This document shows, one piece after another, positions 1 to 8,442 of a DNA stretch of 55,104 nucleotides. The notes beneath the pieces were generated by a model. It was given only the letters and a program-made list of their open reading frames with translations, had not been told where the DNA came from and did no database searches. Each line of letters begins with the position of its first letter. Positions within the stretch are counted from its first letter, which is position 1. The stretch is from Clostridia bacterium (GTDB lineage Bacteria; Bacillota; Clostridia; Oscillospirales; Acutalibacteraceae), in NCBI GenBank assembly GCA_017624735.1, contig JAGAMK010000022.1, forward strand, positions 1 to 55,104, read 5' to 3'. The translations under genes and the position numbers were made by a program.

Positions 1-1
1 A

Positions 2-108
2 CCTTAAATCTTATAAGTTTGAGTGCAAAACAAGGCATAAATGCGAAGGAATCCTGACGGATTTCAAGCATTTTAACGAAGTTTTGTGCCAAAATCATTG
101 ATTTAAGG
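2..108. repeat. Rod-like imperfect palindrome (dispersed-repeat or RNA element)
   Basis: The 107 bases fold into one long hairpin. Bases 2-10 pair perfectly with 100-108. Bases 18-31 pair with 81-93 with one bulge and two G-U pairs. Bases 39-44 pair with 68-73, and 48-54 pair with 59-65 around a TGAC loop. No T-run follows, so it is not a plain terminator. It lies beyond the 3' end of the minus-strand PHP gene and could continue left of the window. The centre (GGAATCCTGACGGATTTC) looks like palindromic repeats scattered through Firmicutes genomes, but that is recollection and was not searched. Confidence 0.5.
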
Positions 109-148
109 CTGTTAAATCCCTAATTGAGAGACCCCAAAGGGAACCTTT

Positions 149-829
149 TTATTTCTTCTTAAGTTCGTAATCTTGTTTTAATAATTCTTCAACCAAGGTC
201 TTATTATCCGTAATTTCTTTGTTAAACCATATTCCGCCAGAGCCTAAATCTTCAATTTCGTGATAATCCGAGCCGGATGTGACTAAAAGGCAATATTTTT
301 TTGCCCACATTTCTGCAATGTCGTTACTTGAATTATGTCTTGGATTCCCGTTAAAGATTTCAATGCCGTCGAGGTATTTTGGATTTGTAACCTTCATACC
401 AACTCTGAATGGATGTGCCTGAAAAACTAAAAATCCGTTTTTTTGTGCAAGTTCATAAAATGTTCTGCTATTCATATTAAGAATCTCAGGTGTGTTATAA
501 AGGAAATCTTCATTTATGCCATAAACAAGGTAATCGTTTTCACCTTCACTTGTTCTAAAACGAAGTTCCATACCTAAAAGCACAGATATTCTGCCATTTG
601 CAGTCCTTTTTGCCTCATTATACCCACGAAGAAAAAAGTCAATTTTCTTTTTCCATGGTAACAATTCTCTGCCATATTTCATAAATGTCGATGGGCTTAA
701 ATGGTCGGTTACAATAATTCCGTCATAGCCTGCTTTTATATATTCCTCAACAGCAATTTCTGCTTTTACGTTAGCACAATTACTTGTATTCTTTGTATGA
801 AAATGCATCTCATATAAATATTTTTTCAA
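149..829 (-). CDS. PHP-domain metal-dependent phosphoesterase
   Basis: This 226-residue protein has the PHP fold's ordered metal ligands: HFHT at residues 9-12, TDH near 42, a GMELRF strand around 85, QAHPF near 138 and GSDYH near 186. PHP enzymes hydrolyse phosphoesters with a di- or trinuclear metal site; small cytosolic members act on nucleotides, histidinol phosphate or oligonucleotide ends, and the substrate here cannot be told. The start is a TTG with GAGGAA six bases upstream. An ATG seven codons later sits right against the first metal ligand, which makes it less likely. The gene stands alone, divergent from the NuoE/NuoF operon. It is a different subtype from the HisJ-like PHP gene at 50482. 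Confidence 0.8.
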   Translation of the reverse strand: MKKYLYEMHFHTKNTSNCANVKAEIAVEEYIKAGYDGIIVTDHLSPSTFMKYGRELLPWKKKIDFFLRGYNEAKRTANGRISVLLGMELRFRTSEGENDYLVYGINEDFLYNTPEILNMNSRTFYELAQKNGFLVFQAHPFRVGMKVTNPKYLDGIEIFNGNPRHNSSNDIAEMWAKKYCLLVTSGSDYHEIEDLGSGGIWFNKEITDNKTLVEELLKQDYELKKK

Positions 830-921
830 GGTGATTCCTCAATTCGTTTTTTATTGTTAATATTATATACTCTTTTATAGATAAAGTCGATAAAATTCTA
901 CAAATTTACATTATTTTTTAT

Positions 922-958
922 TTGAAAAAAAATGCATTTTATATTATCATATATGATA
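922..958 (+). promoter_or_regulatory. Sigma-A-like promoter with overlapping 14-bp palindrome
   Basis: TTGAAA (922-927) and TATCAT (945-950) are separated by 17 bases and precede the NuoE-like gene. A perfect palindrome, TATCATATATGATA (945-958), overlaps the -10 box and would be well placed as a repressor operator. No cognate regulator is identified. Confidence 0.4.
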
Positions 959-982
959 GGTTTTTTATACGGAGGTATATAT

Positions 983-1480
983 ATGAGTTGCAATTGTAAC
1001 AACACAAATGATTTCTCACTTCTTGAACCTTGTTTGCAAAAATATGCAACTGTTCCGGGAAGTCTTATTACAATATTACAGAATGCGCAGGAGATTTATG
1101 GCTACCTGCCCGTAGATGTAATTTTACATATTTCCCAAATAACTGGAATTAAAGTTACTAAAATAATGGGTGTCGCAACATTCTATTCACAGTTCAGATT
1201 ACAGCCGGTCGGCAAATATCTTATTATGCTTTGTCAAGGTACTGCTTGCCATGTTAACGGTTCATTGCAAATTGAAAAGGTAATCAATGAATATTTAGGT
1301 ATTAAAGACGGCGAAACAACAGAGGATGGTCTTTTTACCCTTAAAAATGTTGCTTGCCTTGGTTGTTGCAGTTTGTCACCTGTAATGATGATAAATGATG
1401 ATACATACGGTTCATTAACACCTGAAAAAGCTGTGTCAATCTTTAAAGAATTACAAGAAAAAGCAGGGGAGGAAGAATAA
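983..1480 (+). CDS. NuoE/HydC-like [2Fe-2S] subunit of a flavin-based NAD(P)H complex
   Basis: The 165-residue protein is a thioredoxin-fold [2Fe-2S] subunit of the 24-kDa NuoE family. The four ligands are visible in CQGTAC, and in ACLGCC about 35 residues later. These proteins dock onto a NuoF-type flavoprotein and carry or gate electrons to and from its FMN. An earlier in-frame start exists at 932, but the ATG at 983 has GGAGG at 971-975 and is preferred. The N-terminus has a CNCN cluster (Cys 3 and 5). The stop codon overlaps the next start as TAATG, so the first two subunits are probably translationally coupled. It is the first gene of a three-gene operon resembling Stn transhydrogenases; HydC of a bifurcating hydrogenase is the main alternative family member. 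Confidence 0.85.
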   Translation: MSCNCNNTNDFSLLEPCLQKYATVPGSLITILQNAQEIYGYLPVDVILHISQITGIKVTKIMGVATFYSQFRLQPVGKYLIMLCQGTACHVNGSLQIEKVINEYLGIKDGETTEDGLFTLKNVACLGCCSLSPVMMINDDTYGSLTPEKAVSIFKELQEKAGEEE

Positions 1481-3225
1481 TGAAAATTGCAGTTGGTCAA
1501 GGCAGTTGTGGTATCGCCGCAGGTGCTCAAAAAGCTTATGATGTATTGAATTCCAACCTTGATTTAAATAAAAATCAACTTACGGTTACAGGTTGTATAG
1601 GTATGTGTTATCTTGAACCCATTGTTGATGTTTATGCAGACGATGGTCTCCACAGATTTGTAAAAGTAAATGGTGAAATCGCAGAAAAAGTCGCAAATGC
1701 AATAAATAATAACGATTTAACATCAGTTAAAGAATATGAGATTTCTGATGATGACAAACAATTTTTAGATAAGCAAACTAGAATTGCACTTCGCCATTGT
1801 GGTGTGATTAACCCTGAAATTATTGAGGATTATACCAAGGATGACGGATATAAAGCACTTAATAAGGTGCTTACAACAATGTCACCTGAAGACGTAATTG
1901 AAGAAATTAAGGTTTCAGGTCTTGCAGGTCGTGGTGGTGCAGGTTTCCCGACTTGGTTTAAGTGGAATGCTGCTCGTCAGTCACAGGGCGAAAATAAATA
2001 TCTTATCTGTAATGCGGACGAAGGTGACCCGGGTGCTTTTATGGACAGAGCCGTTATTGAAGGCGACCCGCATAATCTTATTGAGGGTATGCTCATAGGT
2101 GCTTATGCAATAGGAGCTTGTGAGGCAATCGTTTATGTTCGTGCCGAATATCCACTTGCGATTAAAAGACTTCAAAATGCTATTGACCAAGCAAAAGCAA
2201 AAGGCTATATCGGTCAAAATATTATGGGCACTTCTTTTTCTTGTGATTTTAGAATTAAAGCAGGTGCAGGAGCATTCGTATGTGGTGAAGAAACTGCTCT
2301 TATTGAGTCGCTTGAAGGCTCACGTGGTATGCCTCGCCTTAAACCACCATTCCCTGCACAGTCTGGTTATTGGCACAAACCATCAAATATCAATAATGTT
2401 GAAACTTTTGCAAATGTTAGTTGGATAATTCTCAATGGTGGTAACGCATTCTCATCAATGGGTACAGAAAACAGTAAGGGTACAAAGGTTTTTGCCCTTA
2501 CAGGTAAAATCAAGCGTGGTGGACTTGTTGAAATACCAATGGGTAAAACTCTCCGTGATGTTATCTTTGACATTGGTGGCGGAATTAAGAATGATAAAAA
2601 CTTCAAAGCCGTTCAAATGGGTGGACCATCAGGTGGTTGTATCCCATCAGAACTACTTGATACTATAATTGACTATAAAGCACTTTCTGCAACTGGTGCA
2701 ATTATGGGTTCAGGTGGTATGGTTGTTATGGACGATAGCACTTGTATGGTAGAAATGGCTCGTTTCTTCCTTGACTTTACTGCAAAAGAATCTTGTGGTA
2801 AATGTGTTCATTGTCGTCTTGGTACAAAGAGAATGCTTGAAATTCTTACTCGTATTACCGAGGGCAACGGTAAGGAAGAAGACATTGAACTTTTGGAAGA
2901 ACTTTGTCTTGCAATCAAAGACGGCGCTCTTTGCGGACTTGGTCAGACTGCACCAAACCCAGTACTTACAACCTTAAAATACTTTAAGAATGAATATGTT
3001 GAGCATATTGTTGAGAAAAAATGTACTGCACATGAATGCACAAATCTTCTTCGTTACGAAATCAACGCAGAACTATGTAAAGGTTGTACATTATGTGCTA
3101 AAAAATGTCCTGTTTCTGCAATTAGCGGAACAGTTAAAAATGCTCATGTAATAGATATGGATAAATGTATCAAATGTGGCAACTGTGTGTCAGTTTGCCG
3201 TTTCAATGCTGTGGAGGTGAAATAA
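1480..3225 (+). CDS. NuoF/HydB-like FMN and NAD(H)-binding subunit
   Basis: The 581-residue protein has the long HydB-type layout. An N-terminal thioredoxin-like [2Fe-2S] domain carries GSCGIAAG and GCIGMC. The FMN/NADH domain has GRGGAGFPTWFKW and the acidic NADEGDPGAF stretch. A 4Fe-4S site follows (SCGKCVHCRLGTKR). The C-terminus has two ferredoxin clusters, CKGCTLCAKKCPVSA and CIKCGNCVSVCRF. In electron-bifurcating enzymes this subunit binds NAD(H) and FMN and passes electrons to ferredoxin. The start overlaps the previous stop (TAATG), with GGGGAGG upstream. The next gene begins immediately after its stop. No [FeFe]-hydrogenase subunit follows, so the partner must be the GltD-like protein. 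Confidence 0.88.
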   Translation: MKIAVGQGSCGIAAGAQKAYDVLNSNLDLNKNQLTVTGCIGMCYLEPIVDVYADDGLHRFVKVNGEIAEKVANAINNNDLTSVKEYEISDDDKQFLDKQTRIALRHCGVINPEIIEDYTKDDGYKALNKVLTTMSPEDVIEEIKVSGLAGRGGAGFPTWFKWNAARQSQGENKYLICNADEGDPGAFMDRAVIEGDPHNLIEGMLIGAYAIGACEAIVYVRAEYPLAIKRLQNAIDQAKAKGYIGQNIMGTSFSCDFRIKAGAGAFVCGEETALIESLEGSRGMPRLKPPFPAQSGYWHKPSNINNVETFANVSWIILNGGNAFSSMGTENSKGTKVFALTGKIKRGGLVEIPMGKTLRDVIFDIGGGIKNDKNFKAVQMGGPSGGCIPSELLDTIIDYKALSATGAIMGSGGMVVMDDSTCMVEMARFFLDFTAKESCGKCVHCRLGTKRMLEILTRITEGNGKEEDIELLEELCLAIKDGALCGLGQTAPNPVLTTLKYFKNEYVEHIVEKKCTAHECTNLLRYEINAELCKGCTLCAKKCPVSAISGTVKNAHVIDMDKCIKCGNCVSVCRFNAVEVK

Positions 3226-5853
3226 TTGAGTATTACATTAACTATTGATGAAAAAAAGATAATCGCAGAAGAAGGTATGACAATACTCAATGTTGCCACA
3301 CAGAATGGAATTAAAATTCCCAATCTCTGTTATGACGGCAGAGTTGAACTCTATGGTGCTTGCGGACTTTGTACTGTTGAGGTGGAGGGTAACCCAAAAC
3401 TTCTCCGTGCTTGTTCAACAAAAGTTGCTGATGGCATGGTTGTGCATACGCAAACTGAAAGAATTAAGGCTTCTCGTAAAGTAGCCCTTGAACTTTTACT
3501 ATCTGACCATACTGGCGACTGTGTTGCACCTTGTAGTAAGGCTTGTCCCGCAGGTACGGATTGCCAAGGCTATGTTGGTCTTATTGCAAATGGTGAATAT
3601 AAAGAAGCAGTTAAACTTATTAAAGAAAAATTGCCACTTCCTGCATCAATCGGCAGAATTTGCCCGCATCCTTGTGAAAAGCAATGTCGCAGACAGTATG
3701 TTGACGAGCCAATATCAATTGCATTCCTTAAAGGATTTGTAGGCGATATGGACTTATTAGGTGATGCTTATGTCCCTGAAATTGAACCTGATACTAATAA
3801 AAAAGTCGCAATTATTGGTGGTGGACCTGCGGGTTTAACTTCGGCATATTTTCTTCGTAAACAAGGTCATAGTGTAACAATTTTTGAACAGATGCCACAG
3901 ATGGGTGGTATGCTCCGTTATGGTATTCCTGAATATCGTCTTCCAAAAGCAGTTTTAGATAAAGAAATCAAGCTTATTGAAGATATGGGTGTAACACTCA
4001 AAAATAATGTGAATATCGGTAAAGATATTTCATTTGAAGAAATCAAAAATAATTTTGATGTTACACTTGTTGCTATCGGTGCTTGGAATAGCAGTAAAAT
4101 GCGTGTTCAGGGTGAAGATTTAGACGGTGTATGGGGTGGTATTGACTTTCTTCGTGAGGTTGCCCTTGGAAATAAACCCGAAATTGGCAAAAATGTTGCA
4201 GTTTGTGGTGGTGGTAATACCGCTATGGATGCTTGCCGTGTTGCAGTTCGCCTTGGTGCAGAAAATGTGTATGTTATCTACCGTCGTACAAAGGACGAAA
4301 TGCCTGCTGACCCGCAAGAGATTCTTGAGTCAGAAGAAGAGGGTGTTATCTATAAATACCTTACAAATCCTATTGAGTTTACAGGTGAAAACGGAAAACT
4401 TAATGGTGTAATCTTGCAAAAGATGGAACTTGGTGAGCCTGATGAAAGTGGTAGAAGAAGACCTGTTGCAATTGAGGGAGAAACCGAAGAAATCGCCCTT
4501 GATAGTGTAATTATGGCAATCGGTCAATATCCGAATCTCAACGGATTTGAAACTCTTGAAGCAACACGAAAAAACACTATTTCAGCAGATGAAAGCAGAT
4601 TTACAACATCAGTTGACGGTGTATTTGCAGTAGGTGATGCAACAAATAAGGGTGCTGACATCGCAATAGCTGCAATCGGTGAGGCACAAAAAGCATCAGT
4701 TGTAATTGACAGATACTTAAATGGTGAAACAGTAGGCTACAAAAAGCCTTATTTCGTTGAAAGAGATAGCAAAGACATAGACTATTCAAAATTCGAGAAA
4801 TCTACAAGAGCCGTAATGCCACACATGAGCCCTGCTGACAGAAAAACTAATTTTAAAGAAGTTAATTTCGGTTTCAGCGAAGAAATGGCTAAGAAAGAAG
4901 CTAACCGTTGTCTTGAATGTGGTTGCCACGACTATTTTGAGTGTAAACTCATCTCCTATGCAAATGATTATGATGTTAAACCATCAAGATTTGCAGGTGA
5001 GAAGCACAATAGAAACCAAGAAAACGCAAACGATTTAATTGCAAGAAATACAGATAAATGTATTCTCTGTGGTCTTTGTGTAAGAGTCTGCGAAGAGGTT
5101 ATGGGCAAGTCTGCAATCGGACTTATTAACCGTGGTTTCAATACTCTTGTTGAGCCTGAACTCTCAAAACACCTCAAAGAAACAGAATGTATTGCTTGCG
5201 GTCAGTGTGTTGCACTCTGCCCAACAGGTGCATTACGTGAGAAAACTGCATTTACAAAAAGTGTTCCTGTTAAAGAATACTCAGCTAAGAGCATTTGCAC
5301 AAACTGTTCTAATCTTTGCGATATTGATTATCGTTATATCGGCTCAACAGTTACCCGAGCATTACCGGTAAATAACGGAATCCTCTGTAAAGGTGGCCGT
5401 TTTGGTGTGCTTAACGAACAGAAAAATACAACTGATTTTGATGCAGTACTCAATTCTGACATTATTGTTATAAGCGGTAGAGTTTCAACTGAAACTGCAT
5501 TTGCTCTTAAAAAGCACGCAGAAGAAAACGAAAAGCAAATATTTACAACTGCAAAAGAAACAGATGCAAACTACTATGCAATTTCAAAACTCAACATTCC
5601 ACAATATAATGGTGAATGTGAAAATACAGTTGAAACCTGCACCTATTACGAAAATGGAACATTTTTCGATAAATATGGTAATAAGAGAGTGCAAAATGCA
5701 ATCTTCAAAGCAGATAACTTCGCGGAGTATGTAAATAACAAACTCAACACACCATATAGTGACTTGAACTTTGAAGCAGAAAAAGCAGTTAATGCAATTT
5801 CAACAGGTAAAGTCACAAATGAAGACATCATCAACGCAAGTAAACTTTTTTAA
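3226..5853 (+). CDS. Stn/NfnB-like fusion: [2Fe-2S]-GltD flavoprotein-ferredoxin with truncated molybdopterin-type Fe4S4 tail
   Basis: This 875-residue protein starts at a TTG with GGAGGTGA at 3213-3220, directly after the previous stop. Domains in order: a [2Fe-2S] ferredoxin fold (residues 1-90, YGACGLCTVEVEG); a GltD/NfnB-type cluster region (CPAGTDCQGY, RICPHPCEKQC); an FAD site (GGGPAGLTS near 195); an NADPH-type site (GGGNTAMDA near 326) and a second FAD motif (AVGDATNKGADIA). Next come CLECGCHDYFEC and two 4Fe-4S sites (CILCGLCVRVC near 610, CIACGQCVALC near 654). A domain like the Fe4S4 head of molybdopterin oxidoreductases follows (CTNCSNLC near 691, ILCKGGRFG). Only about 145 residues remain after it, so the cofactor-binding catalytic body is absent. 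With the NuoE/NuoF-like subunits this predicts an NADH, NADPH and ferredoxin transhydrogenase of the Stn type, not a formate dehydrogenase. Confidence 0.8.
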   Translation: MSITLTIDEKKIIAEEGMTILNVATQNGIKIPNLCYDGRVELYGACGLCTVEVEGNPKLLRACSTKVADGMVVHTQTERIKASRKVALELLLSDHTGDCVAPCSKACPAGTDCQGYVGLIANGEYKEAVKLIKEKLPLPASIGRICPHPCEKQCRRQYVDEPISIAFLKGFVGDMDLLGDAYVPEIEPDTNKKVAIIGGGPAGLTSAYFLRKQGHSVTIFEQMPQMGGMLRYGIPEYRLPKAVLDKEIKLIEDMGVTLKNNVNIGKDISFEEIKNNFDVTLVAIGAWNSSKMRVQGEDLDGVWGGIDFLREVALGNKPEIGKNVAVCGGGNTAMDACRVAVRLGAENVYVIYRRTKDEMPADPQEILESEEEGVIYKYLTNPIEFTGENGKLNGVILQKMELGEPDESGRRRPVAIEGETEEIALDSVIMAIGQYPNLNGFETLEATRKNTISADESRFTTSVDGVFAVGDATNKGADIAIAAIGEAQKASVVIDRYLNGETVGYKKPYFVERDSKDIDYSKFEKSTRAVMPHMSPADRKTNFKEVNFGFSEEMAKKEANRCLECGCHDYFECKLISYANDYDVKPSRFAGEKHNRNQENANDLIARNTDKCILCGLCVRVCEEVMGKSAIGLINRGFNTLVEPELSKHLKETECIACGQCVALCPTGALREKTAFTKSVPVKEYSAKSICTNCSNLCDIDYRYIGSTVTRALPVNNGILCKGGRFGVLNEQKNTTDFDAVLNSDIIVISGRVSTETAFALKKHAEENEKQIFTTAKETDANYYAISKLNIPQYNGECENTVETCTYYENGTFFDKYGNKRVQNAIFKADNFAEYVNNKLNTPYSDLNFEAEKAVNAISTGKVTNEDIINASKLF

Positions 5854-5866
5854 CTAAACTGCAAAT

Positions 5867-5925
5867 CTCCACTTCGCCTCCCTCTGACGAGGGAGGTGTC
5901 ACCGTAAGGTGACGGAGGGAGAGAT
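5867..5925. repeat. Multi-hairpin dispersed element (CTCCCTC...GAGGGAG family)
   Basis: Two adjacent hairpins are visible: CCTCCCTC-TGAC-GAGGGAGG, then GTCACC-GTAA-GGTGAC. They are closed by GGAGGGAGAGA, which can re-pair with the first arm. The same plan occurs at 53604-53668 with different bases. This suggests a small non-coding repeat family rather than a simple terminator. Confidence 0.55.
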
Positions 5926-5959
5926 AGATAACATAAAAGTCTAAATGATTTATATATAG

Positions 5960-5989
5960 GGGACGATGCTCACATCGTCCCGTTTTTGT
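5960..5989 (+). terminator. Intrinsic terminator after the Stn-like operon
   Basis: A perfect 9-bp stem GGGACGATG/CATCGTCCC with a CTCA loop is followed by GTTTTTGTT. It lies about 105 bases past the operon end and before the ankyrin gene. Confidence 0.75.
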
Positions 5990-6083
5990 TGACAATTTTA
6001 ATTTCAATGATATATTTAAATTAGAATCAAAAAGAAAAATAGTGTTTTTGGATGAATACGAATATGTAAAATGAGGTTATACT

Positions 6084-6572
6084 ATGAATTTAAATATTTT
6101 TGATTCTATCATTTCAGACATGTGGTGCTGTGAGGCTAATATGCCAAACAAAAATGATATTGTATCAGACGAGATTATCAAAAATAAAATTGATGATTTG
6201 CAGATTTTAAACCAAAAGGACCGAGATGGTAGAAATTTATTGATGTTTGCTGTAATCTATCAAAGACCTATGATTGTGGAGTATCTTTTAAAAAAAGGAC
6301 TTAATGTAAATGAACAAGATAAAAACGGATTTTCGGCTCTTCATTTTGCGGTACAAAGCAATAGAGTTGATACAATAAAAAGCCTATTAAACTATGGTGC
6401 TGATGTAAATTTAAAAAACGAATTTGGTAATATTCCTCTAATGTTGAGTAACAATGTTACACCAAAAGAAATCTTTAAACTTTTAATCGCCAATGGTACT
6501 GATATATACTGCCCTAATAACTTTGGAGTTACGGTAGCAAATATATTTAAAGAACAAATTGAAGAATGTTAG
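6084..6572 (+). CDS. Ankyrin-repeat protein
   Basis: The 162-residue protein contains three to four ankyrin repeats from about residue 50. These include DGRNLLMFAV..MIVEYLLKKG, NGFSALHFAV..DTIKSLLNYGADV and FGNIPLMLSN..IFKLLIANG. Ankyrin repeats bind proteins; no catalytic domain, signal peptide or membrane segment is seen, so the protein is probably a cytosolic adaptor. The start ATG has a weak AGGTT-like site close upstream. The gene stands alone between two terminators, and its target is unknown. Confidence 0.8.
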   Translation: MNLNIFDSIISDMWCCEANMPNKNDIVSDEIIKNKIDDLQILNQKDRDGRNLLMFAVIYQRPMIVEYLLKKGLNVNEQDKNGFSALHFAVQSNRVDTIKSLLNYGADVNLKNEFGNIPLMLSNNVTPKEIFKLLIANGTDIYCPNNFGVTVANIFKEQIEEC

Positions 6573-6630
6573 AAATAGTAAACGATAAAAGAAGTATATT
6601 AATAATTAAATTTTTATTGTTATGACACCG

Positions 6631-6666
6631 AGCCGATGAAACTCAAATTTCATCGGCTATTTTTGT
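6631..6666 (+). terminator. Intrinsic terminator after ankyrin gene
   Basis: AGCCGATGAAA and TTTCATCGGCT form an 11-bp stem around CTCAA, followed by ATTTTTGT. Confidence 0.8.
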
Positions 6667-6695
6667 AAATAATATGTAAATAAACAACCATTCTA

Positions 6696-6724
6696 TTGCG
6701 AAAAAAATACGAATGTGATATTAT
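6696..6724 (+). promoter_or_regulatory. Sigma-A-like promoter of metF operon
   Basis: TTGCGA and TATTAT are separated by 17 bases. The predicted start lies only about ten bases before the metF ATG (6742), so the leader would be very short, with GGTGAT at its 5' end as ribosome site. There is no room for a riboswitch. Confidence 0.5.
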
Positions 6725-6741
6725 ATTCTCGGTGATTAAGT

Positions 6742-7599
6742 ATGAGGATAACAGAAAAATTAATGGTTAAAGACCAACTTATTTCCTTTGAGGTTTTTCC
6801 GCCAAAAACGGATTCTGCCTTTGATAGTATAGAGTGGTCGGTACGTGAATTATCTGCACATAACCCCGATTTTATGAGTGTTACATATGGTGCAGGTGGC
6901 GGTACTTCGCAATACACAACAAAAATCGCATCGCTTATCAAAAATCGACTTGATACTACCGCGTTGGCACATCTCACTTGTGCATCAACACCCAAAGAAC
7001 AGATAGATAATATCCTTGATACTCTTAAAGAAAATCATATTGATAACATTCTTGCTATGCGTGGCGATATTCCACAAGGCTATGAGAAACCGCAAGGGGA
7101 ATACTATACTTATGCTTACGAACTTGTAAAGCATATCAAAGAATATGGATATTTTGACATTGGCGGTGCTTGTTATCCCGAGTGTCATCCCGAGTGTGAT
7201 ACATTAGAAAAAGATATTGATAATCTTAAAAACAAAGTTGATTGTGGCGTCGATTTTCTCATAACACAGCTTTTCTATGACAACGACATCTTTTATTCAT
7301 TCTTGGAAAAAGTCCGTCAAAAAGGCATTTATGCCCCTGTATTTGCAGGCATAATGCCAATTACAAATATAAAGCAAATTGACAGAATAATCGGTCTTTC
7401 GGGGACAAAGCTTCCAAGCGAAGTAACTGATTTCCTTGAAAAATATAAGGATAGCCCGCAAGATTTAGAAAAAGCAGGTCTTGATTTTGCCGTAAATCAG
7501 ATTAATGACTTGCTCTTAAATGGTGTTAACGGAATTCATATTTATACAATGAATAAACCTTATGTTGCAAGAACAGTTTTAAAGGGGATAAACAGATAA
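6742..7599 (+). CDS. metF: 5,10-methylenetetrahydrofolate reductase
   Basis: This 285-residue TIM-barrel flavoprotein matches the usual MetF length. Family motifs are the N-terminal SFEVFPPK with its catalytic Glu, the SVTYGAGGG flavin/folate segment, HLTCAS, LAMRGDIP, GGACYPECHP and the FLITQLFYD strand. MetF reduces 5,10-methylene-THF to 5-methyl-THF with NAD(P)H or ferredoxin electrons, for methionine synthesis or, in acetogens, the methyl branch of the Wood-Ljungdahl pathway. No MetH, MetV or corrinoid genes lie next to it, so a methionine role is the default. Three bases separate it from the downstream DUF5685 gene, implying one transcript. Confidence 0.93.
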   Translation: MRITEKLMVKDQLISFEVFPPKTDSAFDSIEWSVRELSAHNPDFMSVTYGAGGGTSQYTTKIASLIKNRLDTTALAHLTCASTPKEQIDNILDTLKENHIDNILAMRGDIPQGYEKPQGEYYTYAYELVKHIKEYGYFDIGGACYPECHPECDTLEKDIDNLKNKVDCGVDFLITQLFYDNDIFYSFLEKVRQKGIYAPVFAGIMPITNIKQIDRIIGLSGTKLPSEVTDFLEKYKDSPQDLEKAGLDFAVNQINDLLLNGVNGIHIYTMNKPYVARTVLKGINR

Positions 7600-7602
7600 T
7601 TT

Positions 7603-8442
7603 ATGTTCGGATATGTAACTGCTTATAAACCTGAACTTAAAATCAAAGAATTTGAAGCCTACAAAGGTATTTACTGTACTCTTTGCAAGGAAATGGGCAA
7701 GGAATATGGTCTTTTATCCCGGTTTCTTTTGAGTTATGACGGTACATTTTATGTAATGTATAAAATGGCACTTTCACAGTATAAAATATGTGCAAAGCAA
7801 TCACGTTGTAGTTTTAATCCAGCAAAAAAATGTATGAAAATCACTTGTGACAGCGATGTTTATAAATTGGCAAGTACAATTACTGTAATTCTTGCATATT
7901 TTAAATTAGTGGACAATCTTCACGATAGCGGCTTTTTCAAGAAAATGCTTTTGTATCTCATTTATCCTTATTTTGCCTTACTTAAAAACAAGGCAAAGAA
8001 AAAGTATCCCGATATATTCAAAACTGTTCAGGATGGTATGACTGCACAATTTGAGGTTGAAGAAAACAAAAACGCATCAATAGATTTGTCTGCACACAAT
8101 ACAGCCCACATTCTTGGAAAACTGTTTTCATACAACGAGGAAGACAAGGAAAAAGTATATAAATTCGGATATCAGTTGGGTAGGGTAGTTTACTTTTTAG
8201 ATGCTTTTGATGACTATGAAGATGATGTAAGGAACGCATCATTTAACCCATTTAAAAGCAGTAATAATTTTGTTGACGACGCATCAAAGACAATAAATAT
8301 GTCGATTGGTGAATTGACTAACATCCTTAAACAACAAGAATTATATGATTTTAAACCTATAATAGAAAATATAATTTATGATGGCTTGAATTATCAATTA
8401 GAAAAGATAGAGAATAAACACGGAGGTGAAAAACATGAATAA
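7603..8442 (+). CDS. DUF5685 family protein
   Basis: The 279-residue protein starts MFGYVTAYKPELKIKEFE, with a YKGIYCTLCKEMG motif near residue 25. It also has the Cys-rich CAKQSRCSFNPAKKC stretch near 65-79 and an acidic FLDAFDDYEDD segment near 205. This pattern matches the uncharacterised DUF5685 family, which I recall next to a small J-domain-like gene, as here. The alpha-helical middle with an aspartate-rich motif recalls all-helical isoprenoid-synthase folds, but that is speculation. The conserved cysteines suggest metal binding. The stop overlaps the next ATG by 8 bases, indicating translational coupling. Confidence 0.7.
   Translation: MFGYVTAYKPELKIKEFEAYKGIYCTLCKEMGKEYGLLSRFLLSYDGTFYVMYKMALSQYKICAKQSRCSFNPAKKCMKITCDSDVYKLASTITVILAYFKLVDNLHDSGFFKKMLLYLIYPYFALLKNKAKKKYPDIFKTVQDGMTAQFEVEENKNASIDLSAHNTAHILGKLFSYNEEDKEKVYKFGYQLGRVVYFLDAFDDYEDDVRNASFNPFKSSNNFVDDASKTINMSIGELTNILKQQELYDFKPIIENIIYDGLNYQLEKIENKHGGEKHE

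Noticed and set aside
3226-5853. [FeFe]-hydrogenase or formate dehydrogenase catalytic subunit
   Set aside because: No H-cluster cysteine motifs and no molybdopterin-binding body or selenocysteine/cysteine active site; the protein stops shortly after the Fe4S4 head.
6667-6741. Riboswitch upstream of metF
   Set aside because: The predicted transcription start leaves a leader of about ten bases; no SAM or THF riboswitch core is present.
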